A stretch of 64,000 nt of DNA from Psychrobacter urativorans (GTDB lineage Bacteria > Pseudomonadota > Gammaproteobacteria > Pseudomonadales > Moraxellaceae): the NCBI RefSeq assembly GCF_001298525.1, contig NZ_CP012678.1, positions 930,001 through 994,000 on the forward strand, written 5' to 3'. Positions 19,411-28,224 of this stretch are shown piece by piece. The notes under the pieces are model-generated. The model was not told the DNA's origin and did no database searches. It saw only the letters and a list, made by a program, of their open reading frames with translations. Position 1 is the first letter of the stretch; each line of letters begins with the position of its first letter. The position numbers and the translations under genes were made by a program.

Positions 19411-19722
19411 TTAGCCCTTTCTAGAACGCTGCACTATTCGCCAAATATAGCGGAACGTCAACCACGCTAACCAAATCAACCAAAATGCAGTCGCCATCCA
19501 AATGGCTGCACCAACACCCACCATCGTCATTCTTATCCAAAAATCTAGGCAGCCAGTGCACATATTAGGCAGATAACTGGGTCCCATCGTAGAGGCTAAA
19601 AACAACCAAAATCCGATTGCTACTGCTAATCCCACATTTATTATTCTTAATATTATCTTGGCAACTAACTTAAATAAGCGCGGCTCTTGATTGGTAGAGG
19701 GTTGTGCTAATTTTTTGTCCAC
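19411..19722 (-). CDS. Small two-span membrane protein, unknown function
   Basis: A 103-residue protein with an N-terminal polar segment, then hydrophobic spans IINVGLAVAIGFWLFLAS and VGVGAAIWMATAFWLIWLAW, and a basic C-terminus (RYIWRIVQRSRKG). Between the spans is a CTGC motif in a short loop that could be redox or metal active. It converges with czcD across 55 bp. No family recognised. Confidence 0.6.
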   Translation of the reverse strand: MDKKLAQPSTNQEPRLFKLVAKIILRIINVGLAVAIGFWLFLASTMGPSYLPNMCTGCLDFWIRMTMVGVGAAIWMATAFWLIWLAWLTFRYIWRIVQRSRKG

Positions 19723-20016
19723 AAAACACCAACCTTAATAACTGACTCAAAAATAATACTGTTGAATAATATTTATTGGCGCAAGCACTATCTAGCGCTT
19801 TATTTCTCCATATCTCCATTCTATATAAAATAAGTAACAATAAATTCCCTAGCCATAAGATGCTATAGCCATTGCAAACAAATTGAACTTATGACGGTTT
19901 ATGTGGTTATAATAAATATCAAATTATCGATAATAAATGGCTGGTCGGCAGAACCATTGACCTTATTTATTATTTTTGGCTTTATTTTTTAATCTATTTA
20001 ATGATGATCTCCTATT

Positions 20017-20721
20017 ATGTCTAGACGCTCAGCTGCCTTTGTTGCTCCCAGTGATATTGACGACCCTCTCTCAAAAGAGGGAAAAAAGCACGCGAAAGTG
20101 TTGCTATCAACGTTGCAAGAAGACATTGCCAGTTTTCGGGATACTTATTTCCCGCCTGATATTTTACGTCAAGTGCGCGATATGCCCATTTATGAAGGTA
20201 ATTTGGCAGAAGTCCAAGCCTATCGGCAAGAGTGGCAACTGTTGATTGAACGCGCGATGGCATTTTATCCTGCTGCTTATCTCCCACCTGATAACCTACC
20301 GTTGCCTGCCAGCCTTGAGATTCCGCAGTTCATCTATCACGTTCAGCGCCTGCATTTGACCAAAACGCGCGCCAAAGAATCTACGAGCTTTGGTTCAGTT
20401 GGCGCACTGACAGATAAATGTGGTGACTACACGCCGCAAGAGCTTGAGCGTATGCAGGCAGTATTTGACAACAACGATGAAGCACGATTAGTCGCACATC
20501 GTGAGTTCATTGACTTACGCGCTTATGTGTTCTGCCGAGACCATAAAGGCGAGATGTTAGAGCCTGAACGCATACGTTTTTATCGTACGGGTTTAATTGT
20601 TCATGCCTTACCTGATTTTAAAATTGTCGATAGCCGGCAGACCCCACGTAAGCAGCGCAACGATGCATATAGCAATCCGCTTGCGGACAACAGTGTGTGG
20701 AAAATTTATCTTAAAAAATAG
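20017..20721 (+). CDS. Conserved hypothetical protein
   Basis: A 234-residue soluble protein without signal peptide or membrane span. The N-terminal half is charged and helical (SKEGKKHAKVLLSTLQEDIA, LAEVQAYRQEWQLLIERAM). The C-terminal half includes a short cysteine-containing stretch (GALTDKCGDYTPQELERM), FIDLRAYVFCRDHKGEML and a terminal strand VWKIYLKK. No characterised domain is recognised. It is followed 76 bp later by the KefC-type antiporter gene on the same strand, which may be coincidental. Codon use looks native. Confidence 0.7.
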   Translation: MSRRSAAFVAPSDIDDPLSKEGKKHAKVLLSTLQEDIASFRDTYFPPDILRQVRDMPIYEGNLAEVQAYRQEWQLLIERAMAFYPAAYLPPDNLPLPASLEIPQFIYHVQRLHLTKTRAKESTSFGSVGALTDKCGDYTPQELERMQAVFDNNDEARLVAHREFIDLRAYVFCRDHKGEMLEPERIRFYRTGLIVHALPDFKIVDSRQTPRKQRNDAYSNPLADNSVWKIYLKK

Positions 20722-20797
20722 TGTTTTATTATAAATTGACTACTCATTGTTGCCCTATTTTTATATGATGTATTTTACCGATTGCTAAGGAATCTAT

Positions 20798-22693
20798 ATG
20801 CTCGCTGCCATCGTCGGCTCACCAAACTTAATGTTACAAGCCACGATTTTTTTGGGTGCAGCGCTGCTTCTAGTACCGCTTGGTAAGCGTTTCGGACTCG
20901 CTACCGTCTTAGGTTATTTAGTCACCGGACTGATATTAGGACCTAGTGTACTGGATGTGGTTGGTGATGCTGAGAGCCTGCTGCATTTTTCTGAGTTCGG
21001 TGTGGTCATGCTGTTGTTTATTATCGGGCTTGAGCTGCAACCCTCGCGCTTGTGGGCGCTACGGCGTTCGATATTTATGCTTGGCGGCTTGCAAGTCGGT
21101 TTGACCGGCACGTTGTTGATGGGTATTTTATATCAATTTTTCTCTCTACAACTAGATACTGCCTTTATTGTTGGTTTTGGTTTAGCCCTTTCGTCTACTG
21201 CCTTTGTCTTACAACTTCTAACCGAAAAACAGCAACTCTCAAGTACTCACGGTCGCGAAGCTTTCACTATTTTACTTTTTCAAGACATTGCTGTTATTCC
21301 ATTATTGGCGGTCATTCCCTTCTTATCAGGCATCCGTGAACAAAGCTACGACCTTATTTATTTTGCTAAAGTATTTGCCGTGTTTGCCGGTTTAATTTTC
21401 TCTAGCCGTTATATTGTGCGTCCATTTTTCAAATTCGTGGCGCTCAGTGGTGCAACTGAATTACTGACTGCCGTCGCGTTATTTATCGTGATGGGCGTGT
21501 CCATCTTGATGGAGCAGATTGGGCTGTCAATGGCGCTAGGGGCATTTTTGACGGGTGTGTTGTTGGCGGATTCTGAATACCGTCATGAGCTTGAAGCCAG
21601 TATTGAGCCTTTTAAAGGCTTGCTACTTGGCTTATTTTTTATGTCAGTCGGTATGCTGACCGATGTTAAACTGATTATAGCGCAGCCAGTATTTATCATT
21701 GGCTGTGCTATTGCCTTGATGCTGGTTAAGTTTGGAGTGGTCACCGCTATTGCAAAGGCTTCAGGTAATCGCTTGCCGACCAGTATTCGACTGGGCGTCA
21801 CCTTAGCCCAAGGCGGTGAGTTTGCCTTTGTACTATTCAGTGTGGCATCTATGCAGAACGTACTCAAACCTGAGCTTGCCAATGTGCTCAATCTGATCGT
21901 CACGATTTCGATGGCACTCACGCCGCTGGCATTTTTATTATTAGAGAAATTTGGCGAGCCGTTGTTTGCGAAACGCAAGACCAGTCGTGAATACGATACC
22001 ATTCCTGACCAAGAGCATCAGGTTATTATTGCAGGCTTTGGACGTGTCGGACAGATTATTGGGCGGGTGCTGCGAATGCATAATATCGAGTTTACCGCGA
22101 TTGAACGCTCAGCTAACAGAGTGGATTTTGTGCGTAAATTTGGTAATCAAGTCTATTATGGCGACCCAAAAAACCCTGAAATTCTACGCGCTGCCGGTAT
22201 AAAAAAAGCACGCCTTTTTATCATTGCGGTTGATGATTTAGAACGATCGGTGACCACGGCGCAATATCTGCGCCGTAATTATCCTGATCTCATCGTACTG
22301 GCACGAGCGCGCGATCGGCAGCACTATTATCGCCTACGTGAAGTCGGTGTACGCCATATTTGGCGTGAGACTTATTTATCCTCGCTAGATATGTCGCGTG
22401 AATCCCTACAGCTATTGGGTATTTCACCTGAAAAAGCCCGCGAAACCATTCAAACGTTCCGCGATTATGATGATGACTTGATTGAACGCCAACAAGCCAT
22501 TTATGATGATGAGGCGCGGATGATTGAATCGGCACAGTCAGCAGTCGCTGAGCTTGAGAGTTTATTTGATGAAGATATTGATAAGGCGCGAAAAATGGAT
22601 TTGGGTAATCTTTATACCGTGCTAAAAAACAAAGTTGTGCCAACCGATAGTACTGTAGAAAATAGTACCGAAAAAGATAGCCAAAAAAAATAA
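20798..22693 (+). CDS. kefC: KefB/KefC-type cation:proton antiporter with RCK domain
   Basis: A 631-residue CPA2-family protein. The first 390 residues form a multi-span antiporter domain with family hallmarks FGLATVLGYLVTGLILGP, FGVVMLLFIIGLEL, LALSSTAFVLQLLTE and LLFQDIAVIPLLAVIP. The C-terminal part is a TrkA-N/RCK domain with NAD-binding VIIAGFGRVGQIIG, then VYYGDPKNPEILRAAG. E. coli KefC exports K+ and is gated by glutathione adducts; gshB elsewhere in the window shows glutathione is made. Whether gating is the same is inference. AAGGA precedes the start. Confidence 0.9.
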   Translation: MLAAIVGSPNLMLQATIFLGAALLLVPLGKRFGLATVLGYLVTGLILGPSVLDVVGDAESLLHFSEFGVVMLLFIIGLELQPSRLWALRRSIFMLGGLQVGLTGTLLMGILYQFFSLQLDTAFIVGFGLALSSTAFVLQLLTEKQQLSSTHGREAFTILLFQDIAVIPLLAVIPFLSGIREQSYDLIYFAKVFAVFAGLIFSSRYIVRPFFKFVALSGATELLTAVALFIVMGVSILMEQIGLSMALGAFLTGVLLADSEYRHELEASIEPFKGLLLGLFFMSVGMLTDVKLIIAQPVFIIGCAIALMLVKFGVVTAIAKASGNRLPTSIRLGVTLAQGGEFAFVLFSVASMQNVLKPELANVLNLIVTISMALTPLAFLLLEKFGEPLFAKRKTSREYDTIPDQEHQVIIAGFGRVGQIIGRVLRMHNIEFTAIERSANRVDFVRKFGNQVYYGDPKNPEILRAAGIKKARLFIIAVDDLERSVTTAQYLRRNYPDLIVLARARDRQHYYRLREVGVRHIWRETYLSSLDMSRESLQLLGISPEKARETIQTFRDYDDDLIERQQAIYDDEARMIESAQSAVAELESLFDEDIDKARKMDLGNLYTVLKNKVVPTDSTVENSTEKDSQKK

Positions 22694-22777
22694 CACCGAA
22701 AAAACAGTCCTACTGATACCGAGACGTAATCGTACTTAATAGCTATCTTTAATAGCCATACTTAAATAGGTTTAAAT

Positions 22778-22830
22778 ACTTATAAGGCTAAATTCTCATT
22801 TTCTAACCCTCAGAATTTAGCCTTATAAGT
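22778..22830. terminator. 19-bp inverted repeat between convergent genes
   Basis: Perfect 19-bp arms (22778-22796 and 22812-22830; core ATAAGGCTAAATTCT) flank a 15-nt loop in the gap between convergent kefC and the DUF2628 gene. There is no strong T tract, so it may act as a weak bidirectional terminator or RNA 3'-end stabiliser. Confidence 0.55.
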
Positions 22831-22842
22831 AAACCACTTAGT

Positions 22843-23772
22843 TTAATCCTCAACGCAGTATGTAGGCACTTGTTTTTTATTAAGAGAGCTGGTGCAGCGC
22901 CAGCTATTGTCATCCACCTTATGATAAAACAGCACGGTCTGATCATTCAAATAGCGGTTTGGAAACTTAACATTCTGGATAGTCGCTAATACCGTACAGT
23001 CTGTTTCAGGCGCGCCAGCTGCTTGAGTAGCAATTTGGATACGCACCTGCGATTCATTAGTGTTTAGTGGTAAATCGACAGGACACTGCCCTGTCTGCTG
23101 ATAAATGAGTGCCACTTTATTTTGCGTGGTTTTAGCGAGGTCATAAGTATTAAATAATACCTCATTCTCTTTTGGCTTAGCCACAATAGGCAAAAATTGC
23201 ACATTAATGACCATCAAAGCAAAGGCAAAAAACCCAAACCCCAGTCCCAAACCGTATAAACTGACGCCGCCTTCACGCTGTAAATGTGCCTTTTGCGCAG
23301 CTTCATCACGCGGATAATCGTTAAGCGCATCCGCAATCTCACGTCGTGCCATACGGTAATAATAGGCATCCGTCCAGCGCGCCACCATAAACGACCAAAA
23401 TAACCAAATGATTGCCGCGATACCGATGCGCGTTGCCATCTGATAAGCGTCAGGAATATACGACATCGCAGCAAATTCAAAAAATACCAGTACTAAAGCA
23501 ACATTGAGCTGAATAAATGACCAACCTGCCACACTATACACAATCGCATCCATATAGCGCTTACGATATAGCAGCCATGGAAAAGTGATAAAAAATGCTG
23601 CCCAATGCCATTTGGGCGATAAATAACCTTGCTTATCGAATTGTTCAAAACGCTTGAGATAATAATCTTGCGTCCGATGACCCAAAAACCATTGATCCAA
23701 CTGTTTGCGCTTAGCCGGCGTCAGTTTTTCTTGATAAAACGGCGGCGGCGAATCTGTCTCGATAAATAGCAT
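22843..23772 (-). CDS. DUF2628 membrane protein with pilin-like C-terminal domain
   Basis: 309 residues. A soluble N-terminal 50 residues leads into the DUF2628 signature (YLSPKWHWAAFFITFPWLLY) and membrane spans including YSVAGWSFIQLNVALVLVFF and IGIAAIIWLFWSFMVA. A last span (LGLGFGFFAFALMVINVQF) precedes a 110-residue C-terminal domain. That domain resembles the globular end of type IV pilins: KVALIYQQTGQCPVDLP early, then DDNSWRCTSSL and a final PTYC, the two-cysteine pattern of a pilin D-loop. The combination suggests an inner-membrane protein displaying a pilin-like periplasmic head. Role unknown. Confidence 0.75.
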   Translation of the reverse strand: MLFIETDSPPPFYQEKLTPAKRKQLDQWFLGHRTQDYYLKRFEQFDKQGYLSPKWHWAAFFITFPWLLYRKRYMDAIVYSVAGWSFIQLNVALVLVFFEFAAMSYIPDAYQMATRIGIAAIIWLFWSFMVARWTDAYYYRMARREIADALNDYPRDEAAQKAHLQREGGVSLYGLGLGFGFFAFALMVINVQFLPIVAKPKENEVLFNTYDLAKTTQNKVALIYQQTGQCPVDLPLNTNESQVRIQIATQAAGAPETDCTVLATIQNVKFPNRYLNDQTVLFYHKVDDNSWRCTSSLNKKQVPTYCVED

Positions 23773-23980
23773 ATCAGTAGCCTCAGTTGGCTATTAAGAA
23801 GGAGATAAACTGCATCATTACCGCTTTATTATATGATAATGCCAAGACAGATGTATATGATGACGCGCACATCAAAGCGCAGCGTTTCTAATCATCGAAA
23901 GTATGATAGACATTCACACTAGAAATTATTTCGCCTATAATAGGTACATATTCCTCACTTTATTAAGCTCTAGCAACTTT

Positions 23981-24844
23981 ATGAATACTCTTACCAAGCA
24001 AAACGCGCCAACCGATACTGTTAATTCAGACGTGCCCGCTACTAACGAGCATAGCAACCCCGCTGAACAAGCGCTTAGCGCACAGGATATGAATGCGATA
24101 GCAGTAGATGACGCTACCACAGACAATCAGCCAAGCAAGCGTATCCGTATCGTCAATACCTTTATGAAGCGCAAAACGCATATGAATAAAAATGCTGAGC
24201 AAGCGCTAACCGATCCAGAGTTTGCGCACTATCTGGTCAATAATAGCTGCGGTGATGGCAATCTTGATAACATTCATGATTTGCGAATTTTATTTACAGA
24301 TACCCCAAACGGTAGCGAAGCACCGCTGACGCTTGAGATTGGATTTGGTCTTGGTGATTCATTTATTGAAATGGCAGCCGCTGAACCGTCGCGTAACTTC
24401 GTTGGTATCGAAGTTCATGAGCCTGGTATTGGTAAATGTGCGTATATGGCAGGGACACAAAACCTGACCAATGTTAAAATTATCAATGGCGACGCGATTC
24501 AACTGCTCAAGCAGTTACCAGAAAATCATATTGATCGCATCCAACTCTACTTTCCTGATCCTTGGCAAAAAAAGCGTCATTACAAACGCCGCTTTGTCAG
24601 TCCAGAACGTATGACCATCTTGACCCGTAGCCTAAAGCAAGGCGGCTGGTTTCATACCGCCACTGATTGGGAGCATTATGCTTTTTGGATGGTCGACGTG
24701 TTAGATGACTTTTCAGGGCTCAGTAATAAATCTGGCAAGGGTAACTTTACCCCACGTCCTGATTTTCGACCCATGACCAAGTTTGAGCGTCGTGGCTTAG
24801 AACGTGGGCATGGCGTTTGGGATTTGATTTATACCAAAGATTAG
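23981..24844 (+). CDS. trmB: tRNA (guanine(46)-N7)-methyltransferase
   Basis: Methylates G46 of tRNA using S-adenosylmethionine. Signatures are [15 protein letters not shown] (SAM loop), [14 protein letters not shown], and the family-defining [17 protein letters not shown], with [19 protein letters not shown] at the end. I start at the ATG at 23981 (287 residues); an in-frame ATG at 23903 would add a hydrophobic, unlikely N-terminus, and neither has a clear ribosome binding site. About 65 low-complexity acidic residues precede the domain. Tandem terminators follow. Confidence 0.94.
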   Translation: MNTLTKQNAPTDTVNSDVPATNEHSNPAEQALSAQDMNAIAVDDATTDNQPSKRIRIVNTFMKRKTHMNKNAEQALTDPEFAHYLVNNSCGDGNLDNIHDLRILFTDTPNGSEAPLTLEIGFGLGDSFIEMAAAEPSRNFVGIEVHEPGIGKCAYMAGTQNLTNVKIINGDAIQLLKQLPENHIDRIQLYFPDPWQKKRHYKRRFVSPERMTILTRSLKQGGWFHTATDWEHYAFWMVDVLDDFSGLSNKSGKGNFTPRPDFRPMTKFERRGLERGHGVWDLIYTKD

Positions 24845-24875
24845 TGGCTACCGTTTGATTATTTACTCTATATTT

Positions 24876-24903
24876 AGCGGCTGAATGTTACAGCCGCTTT
24901 TTT
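24876..24903 (+). terminator. Intrinsic terminator of trmB
   Basis: An 8-bp perfect stem AGCGGCTG/CAGCCGCT with a 7-nt loop is followed by TTTTT, 30 bp after the trmB stop. Confidence 0.9.
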
Positions 24904-24961
24904 ATGGCAATATACTTTTATCTACCCATATTCCCATATTGTTGGTAAAACTGATTTTACA

Positions 24962-25008
24962 CAAGTGCTTACGATAAGACCTTATATCAAGCACTTGCAT
25001 ATTTTTTT
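24962..25008 (+). terminator. Second intrinsic terminator after trmB
   Basis: Arms CAAGTGCTT (24962-24970) and AAGCACTTG (24989-24997) extend inward through ATAAG/CTTAT and are followed by ATTTTTTT. It may be a backup terminator or the 3' end of a small transcript. Confidence 0.7.
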
Positions 25009-25340
25009 AACACTGGATAACATATTTCCGCTATCCATTTTGTATGGATCAATTATTTTTAATGACTTTGATTCAATAATGCAGGGAAGAAATCTGCCCT
25101 TTTTACTGACCATCTTTTCCCATAAAAGGATAAGCTGATTTATCATCGTAGTGTATGGTGATACTTATCAACGAGTCGTTTACTGTGTCAAAAATGAAGC
25201 GTTATGCAGTGTGAAACATCGCCGTAACCCTTTATTTACGATGCATAAGGCAGTATGAATACGTTAAAGAGATGCTCGTCATTGAGCCTTACCCATATTT
25301 ACGACGAGCGCAAAGCTTGGTAACATAAGGCATACATGAG

Positions 25341-25375
25341 TTCTCCACATAAGCTGTGGATAACCTTGTGGATAA
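25341..25375. promoter_or_regulatory. Cluster of DnaA boxes
   Basis: Two perfect copies of TGTGGATAA (the complement of the DnaA box TTATCCACA) lie at 25355-25363 and 25367-25375, 3 bp apart. A third site on the opposite strand, TTCTCCACA at 25341-25349, has one mismatch. A long AT-rich stretch follows. No dnaA or dnaN is nearby. Confidence 0.65.
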
Positions 25376-26078
25376 CTAGGTACTTGACAGCTATTTAGCT
25401 TGGTATCTTAAAGGCTAAGGTAAAATTGGTCATTTTTTGTACAATTAATTAATACAATTAAATCAATAACTTATAAATTATCAAAACTAGAAGATATTTA
25501 TTTTAAAATAAATCTGATTAAGCCCAATGTTTCACAGTTTCATTCATTTAGTCCATTTTTAGATAATGAATACATAAAGATTTTATTGATAGATAGCACT
25601 GTTAATAGCTCTAACTTAGCATATAAAAAGCAACGCTTGCTAATATTTTTCATTCTATCTTTTACCCTATTTTTTATGGCTTCTTACAATAGTATACGAC
25701 AGCCAATGTCGCTTGGTATACTGCCACCCCTTATATAACCTACGAACTTTGGTATAATAACCTCATCAAATAAAACAATGCCTTACCTAGTAAGTGCCAC
25801 TTTAAAATTCATCGCAACAATCTATATTTATGAACTTTTTTCTACTCTTAATATAACTTTTTTACTGTATAGTAAGCTGACATACGCTCTACAATCTATT
25901 AACACTCATCTTTTATGACTTCATTTGTAAGCTTCTAACGATTGGTTTTATACCAAGCTTGATACTCAGTTTCATACTGATATCAAAAATAAACCCTGTC
26001 TAAGAACAGCACGATTCAATACAAATAGACTTACTAATTTACGTTTTCACATTATTCATTGACGACAAGGTATCCACT

Positions 26079-27137
26079 ATGGACGACAATAAAGCCAAAG
26101 CACTTAAAGCGGCACTCGGTCAAATTGAAAAGCAGTTCGGTAAAAATACCATCATGCATTTAGGTGACAGTTCAGCAGCACTTGATGTTGATGTGGTCTC
26201 GACCGGCTCATTAGGTTTAGACATTGCACTGGGCATTGGTGGCTTACCTAAAGGTCGTATCGTTGAGATTTACGGTCCAGAAAGCTCTGGTAAAACGACT
26301 ATGACGCTACAAGCCATCGCAGAGTGTCAAAAGCAAGGCGGTACGTGTGCCTTTATTGATGCTGAACACGCGTTAGATCCGGTGTATGCTCGTAAACTTG
26401 GGGTAAATACCAATGATTTATTAATCTCGCAGCCTGATAATGGCGAGCAAGCGCTCGAAATTACGGATATGTTGGTACGTTCAGGCGCAGTCGATATGAT
26501 TGTGATTGACTCAGTGGCGGCATTGACACCACGTGCTGAGATTGAAGGCGAAATGGGCGACTCACACATGGGATTGCAAGCCCGTTTAATGAGCCAAGCC
26601 TTGCGTAAAATCACTGGTAACGCCAAACGCTCTAACTGTATGGTGGTGTTTATTAACCAAATCCGTATGAAAATTGGTGTCATGTTTGGTAGCCCAGAGA
26701 CCACGACTGGCGGTAATGCACTGAAATTCTACGCCTCAGTGCGTATGGATATTCGCCGTATTGGTGCGGTTAAAAATGGCGATGAAATCATCGGCAACCA
26801 AACTCGTGTGAAAGTTATTAAAAACAAAATGGCACCACCGTTTCGTCAAGCTGAGTTTGAAATTACTTATGGCGAAGGTACGAACCATTTAGCAGAAGTC
26901 ATTGATTTAGGCGTTGAAATTGGCGCTGTTGGTAAAGCAGGTTCATGGTACAGCTATGGCGATGAAAAAATTGGTCAAGGTAAAGCCAACTCAGTGATAT
27001 TCTTAAAAGAGAATCCTGCGATTGCAGAGGAAATTGAAGCCAAAATCCGTGCCGAAAAACTCGGTGTAAAAGATGACAGCCAAGTACCAGATGTAGCTGA
27101 GCTTCATGAAGAATTAGATGCAGAACCAATGCAATAG
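26079..27137 (+). CDS. recA: Recombinase RecA
   Basis: A 352-residue RecA that forms filaments on single-stranded DNA and drives strand exchange. The Walker A motif is GPESSGKTT (about residue 66). Other signatures are [37 protein letters not shown], the L2 region [21 protein letters not shown] and the C-terminal acidic tail. AAGG precedes the ATG. No convincing E. coli-like LexA box is visible upstream. recX follows 27 bp after the stop, separated by a strong hairpin lying in the first codons of recX. Confidence 0.99.
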   Translation: MDDNKAKALKAALGQIEKQFGKNTIMHLGDSSAALDVDVVSTGSLGLDIALGIGGLPKGRIVEIYGPESSGKTTMTLQAIAECQKQGGTCAFIDAEHALDPVYARKLGVNTNDLLISQPDNGEQALEITDMLVRSGAVDMIVIDSVAALTPRAEIEGEMGDSHMGLQARLMSQALRKITGNAKRSNCMVVFINQIRMKIGVMFGSPETTTGGNALKFYASVRMDIRRIGAVKNGDEIIGNQTRVKVIKNKMAPPFRQAEFEITYGEGTNHLAEVIDLGVEIGAVGKAGSWYSYGDEKIGQGKANSVIFLKENPAIAEEIEAKIRAEKLGVKDDSQVPDVAELHEELDAEPMQ

Positions 27138-27164
27138 TTATTTATTGATTATCGATTAATCGTT

Positions 27165-28187
27165 ATGCAGATTAAAACATTAGCCGAAATACTCGCTGAG
27201 TCAGAATCTGACTCAGCGAGCTTGTCTGTATCTAAAAAAAAGAGCCTATCTAATTCTAATAACAGAACGGACAGTAACGCTAATAATTATCCTAGAGAAT
27301 CAAAGGTAGAGTATCAAACACCTGATGACCAGCAATCTTCCGACACGACCATGAGTAATGATTTTTTTACTACTCGCCCTTCCTCTAAAATACCTAATAA
27401 AAAAACGCAAAAACGTAACAAACGCTTTCATCCAGCAGCAAATTTTACTGCCGAACCTAGTGACGCACCAACCTATCAGCCTCCTCAACCGCAAAGTATT
27501 AAAGAGATGCTTGCCGAGGTAAAACGCGAAGTTCACGATGATAATAATACCGATTCCAATATACTGTCAGAATCAGATAACCATGCCGATAACCTACCCT
27601 CTGCCCTTAAAGCCTATTTACGCTCGCCGGAACAACGCCAAGCTGAAGTAGATGCTATTAAAGCAGAAAGCCGTTTACGTTGGTTGGCATTTTATTATTT
27701 ATCACGCCGTGAATATGGTAAAGCTGAGCTTAGACAAAAGCTCCTTGATAAAGAACAAGACCCTGATAAAACGGATGCGTTGTTAGACGAGTTTGAAAGT
27801 AAGGGCTATCAAAGTGACTATCGCACTACTTTAATGCTTATCCGTGAAAGCATTCGTAAAGGGCGCGGACGGGGTCATATTAAGCAAGAGTTTTATCGTA
27901 AGAAAATAGACATGCCAAGCAATATCGACGAACTTATCGATATGGCAAATGAAGAATCTGATGAATTTAGAGAGTTTATTGATGATAGTGAGGACAGCTT
28001 AATTGAAGGCATTGATTGGCTAAAACTTGCGGTCACGGCACGTACCAAAAAATATGGTGAAAACATACCAATCGAGCAAAAAGACAAAGCGCGACAGTTA
28101 AGATTCTTGCAATATCGTGGTTTTGATACGGATATTTGCTTTCAAGCGCTCAATTATACTTTGGATAATTTAGATGAACGCTTTTAG
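27165..28187 (+). CDS. recX: Regulatory protein RecX with long N-terminal extension
   Basis: RecX caps RecA filaments and inhibits their growth. The RecX three-helix repeats occupy about residues 165-340 (LRWLAFYYLSRREYGKAELR, LLDEFESKGYQSD, RGRGHIKQEFYRKK, ending FDTDICFQALNYTLDN). The first 160 residues are Ser/Asn/Gln-rich and probably disordered; E. coli RecX has no such region and is about half as long. The first codons contain a 13-bp perfect inverted repeat. The true start could lie downstream, but no other ATG is better supported. It ends 37 bp from the convergent DASS gene. Confidence 0.88.
   Translation: MQIKTLAEILAESESDSASLSVSKKKSLSNSNNRTDSNANNYPRESKVEYQTPDDQQSSDTTMSNDFFTTRPSSKIPNKKTQKRNKRFHPAANFTAEPSDAPTYQPPQPQSIKEMLAEVKREVHDDNNTDSNILSESDNHADNLPSALKAYLRSPEQRQAEVDAIKAESRLRWLAFYYLSRREYGKAELRQKLLDKEQDPDKTDALLDEFESKGYQSDYRTTLMLIRESIRKGRGRGHIKQEFYRKKIDMPSNIDELIDMANEESDEFREFIDDSEDSLIEGIDWLKLAVTARTKKYGENIPIEQKDKARQLRFLQYRGFDTDICFQALNYTLDNLDERF
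27192..27220 (+). promoter_or_regulatory. Strong hairpin at the recA-recX junction
   Basis: Perfect 13-bp arms (27192-27204 and 27208-27220, CTCGCTGAGTCAG and its complement) flank a 3-nt loop. The hairpin lies 55 bp after the recA stop, within codons 10-19 of recX. No T run follows, so it is more likely an attenuator or mRNA-processing element than a full terminator. Confidence 0.75.
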
Positions 28188-28224
28188 CTTCTGAGTTTTG
28201 AATGTTATGGATACTTTTATATCA

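Larger units (their letters stand above)
24904..26078. other. Long non-coding region upstream of recA
   Basis: About 1.17 kb without any supported gene. From left to right it contains a second terminator (24962-25008), structured sequence around 25202-25309, a DnaA-box cluster (25341-25375), and then about 700 bp of very AT-rich DNA leading into the recA promoter region. A small dyad, TTACTGTATAGTAA at 25862-25875, lies about 200 bp before recA. AAGG at the end serves as the recA ribosome binding site. Confidence 0.7.

Noticed and set aside
25862..25875. LexA/SOS operator upstream of recA
   Set aside because: TTACTGTATAGTAA is a dyad, but it does not match the E. coli LexA box, and it lies about 200 bp from the start. 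Too weak to call.
25341..26078. Chromosomal origin of replication (oriC)
   Set aside because: Only three DnaA-type sites are present and dnaA, dnaN, recF, gyrB and rpmH are absent. In Moraxellaceae oriC normally lies near dnaA. Kept as a DnaA-box cluster only.
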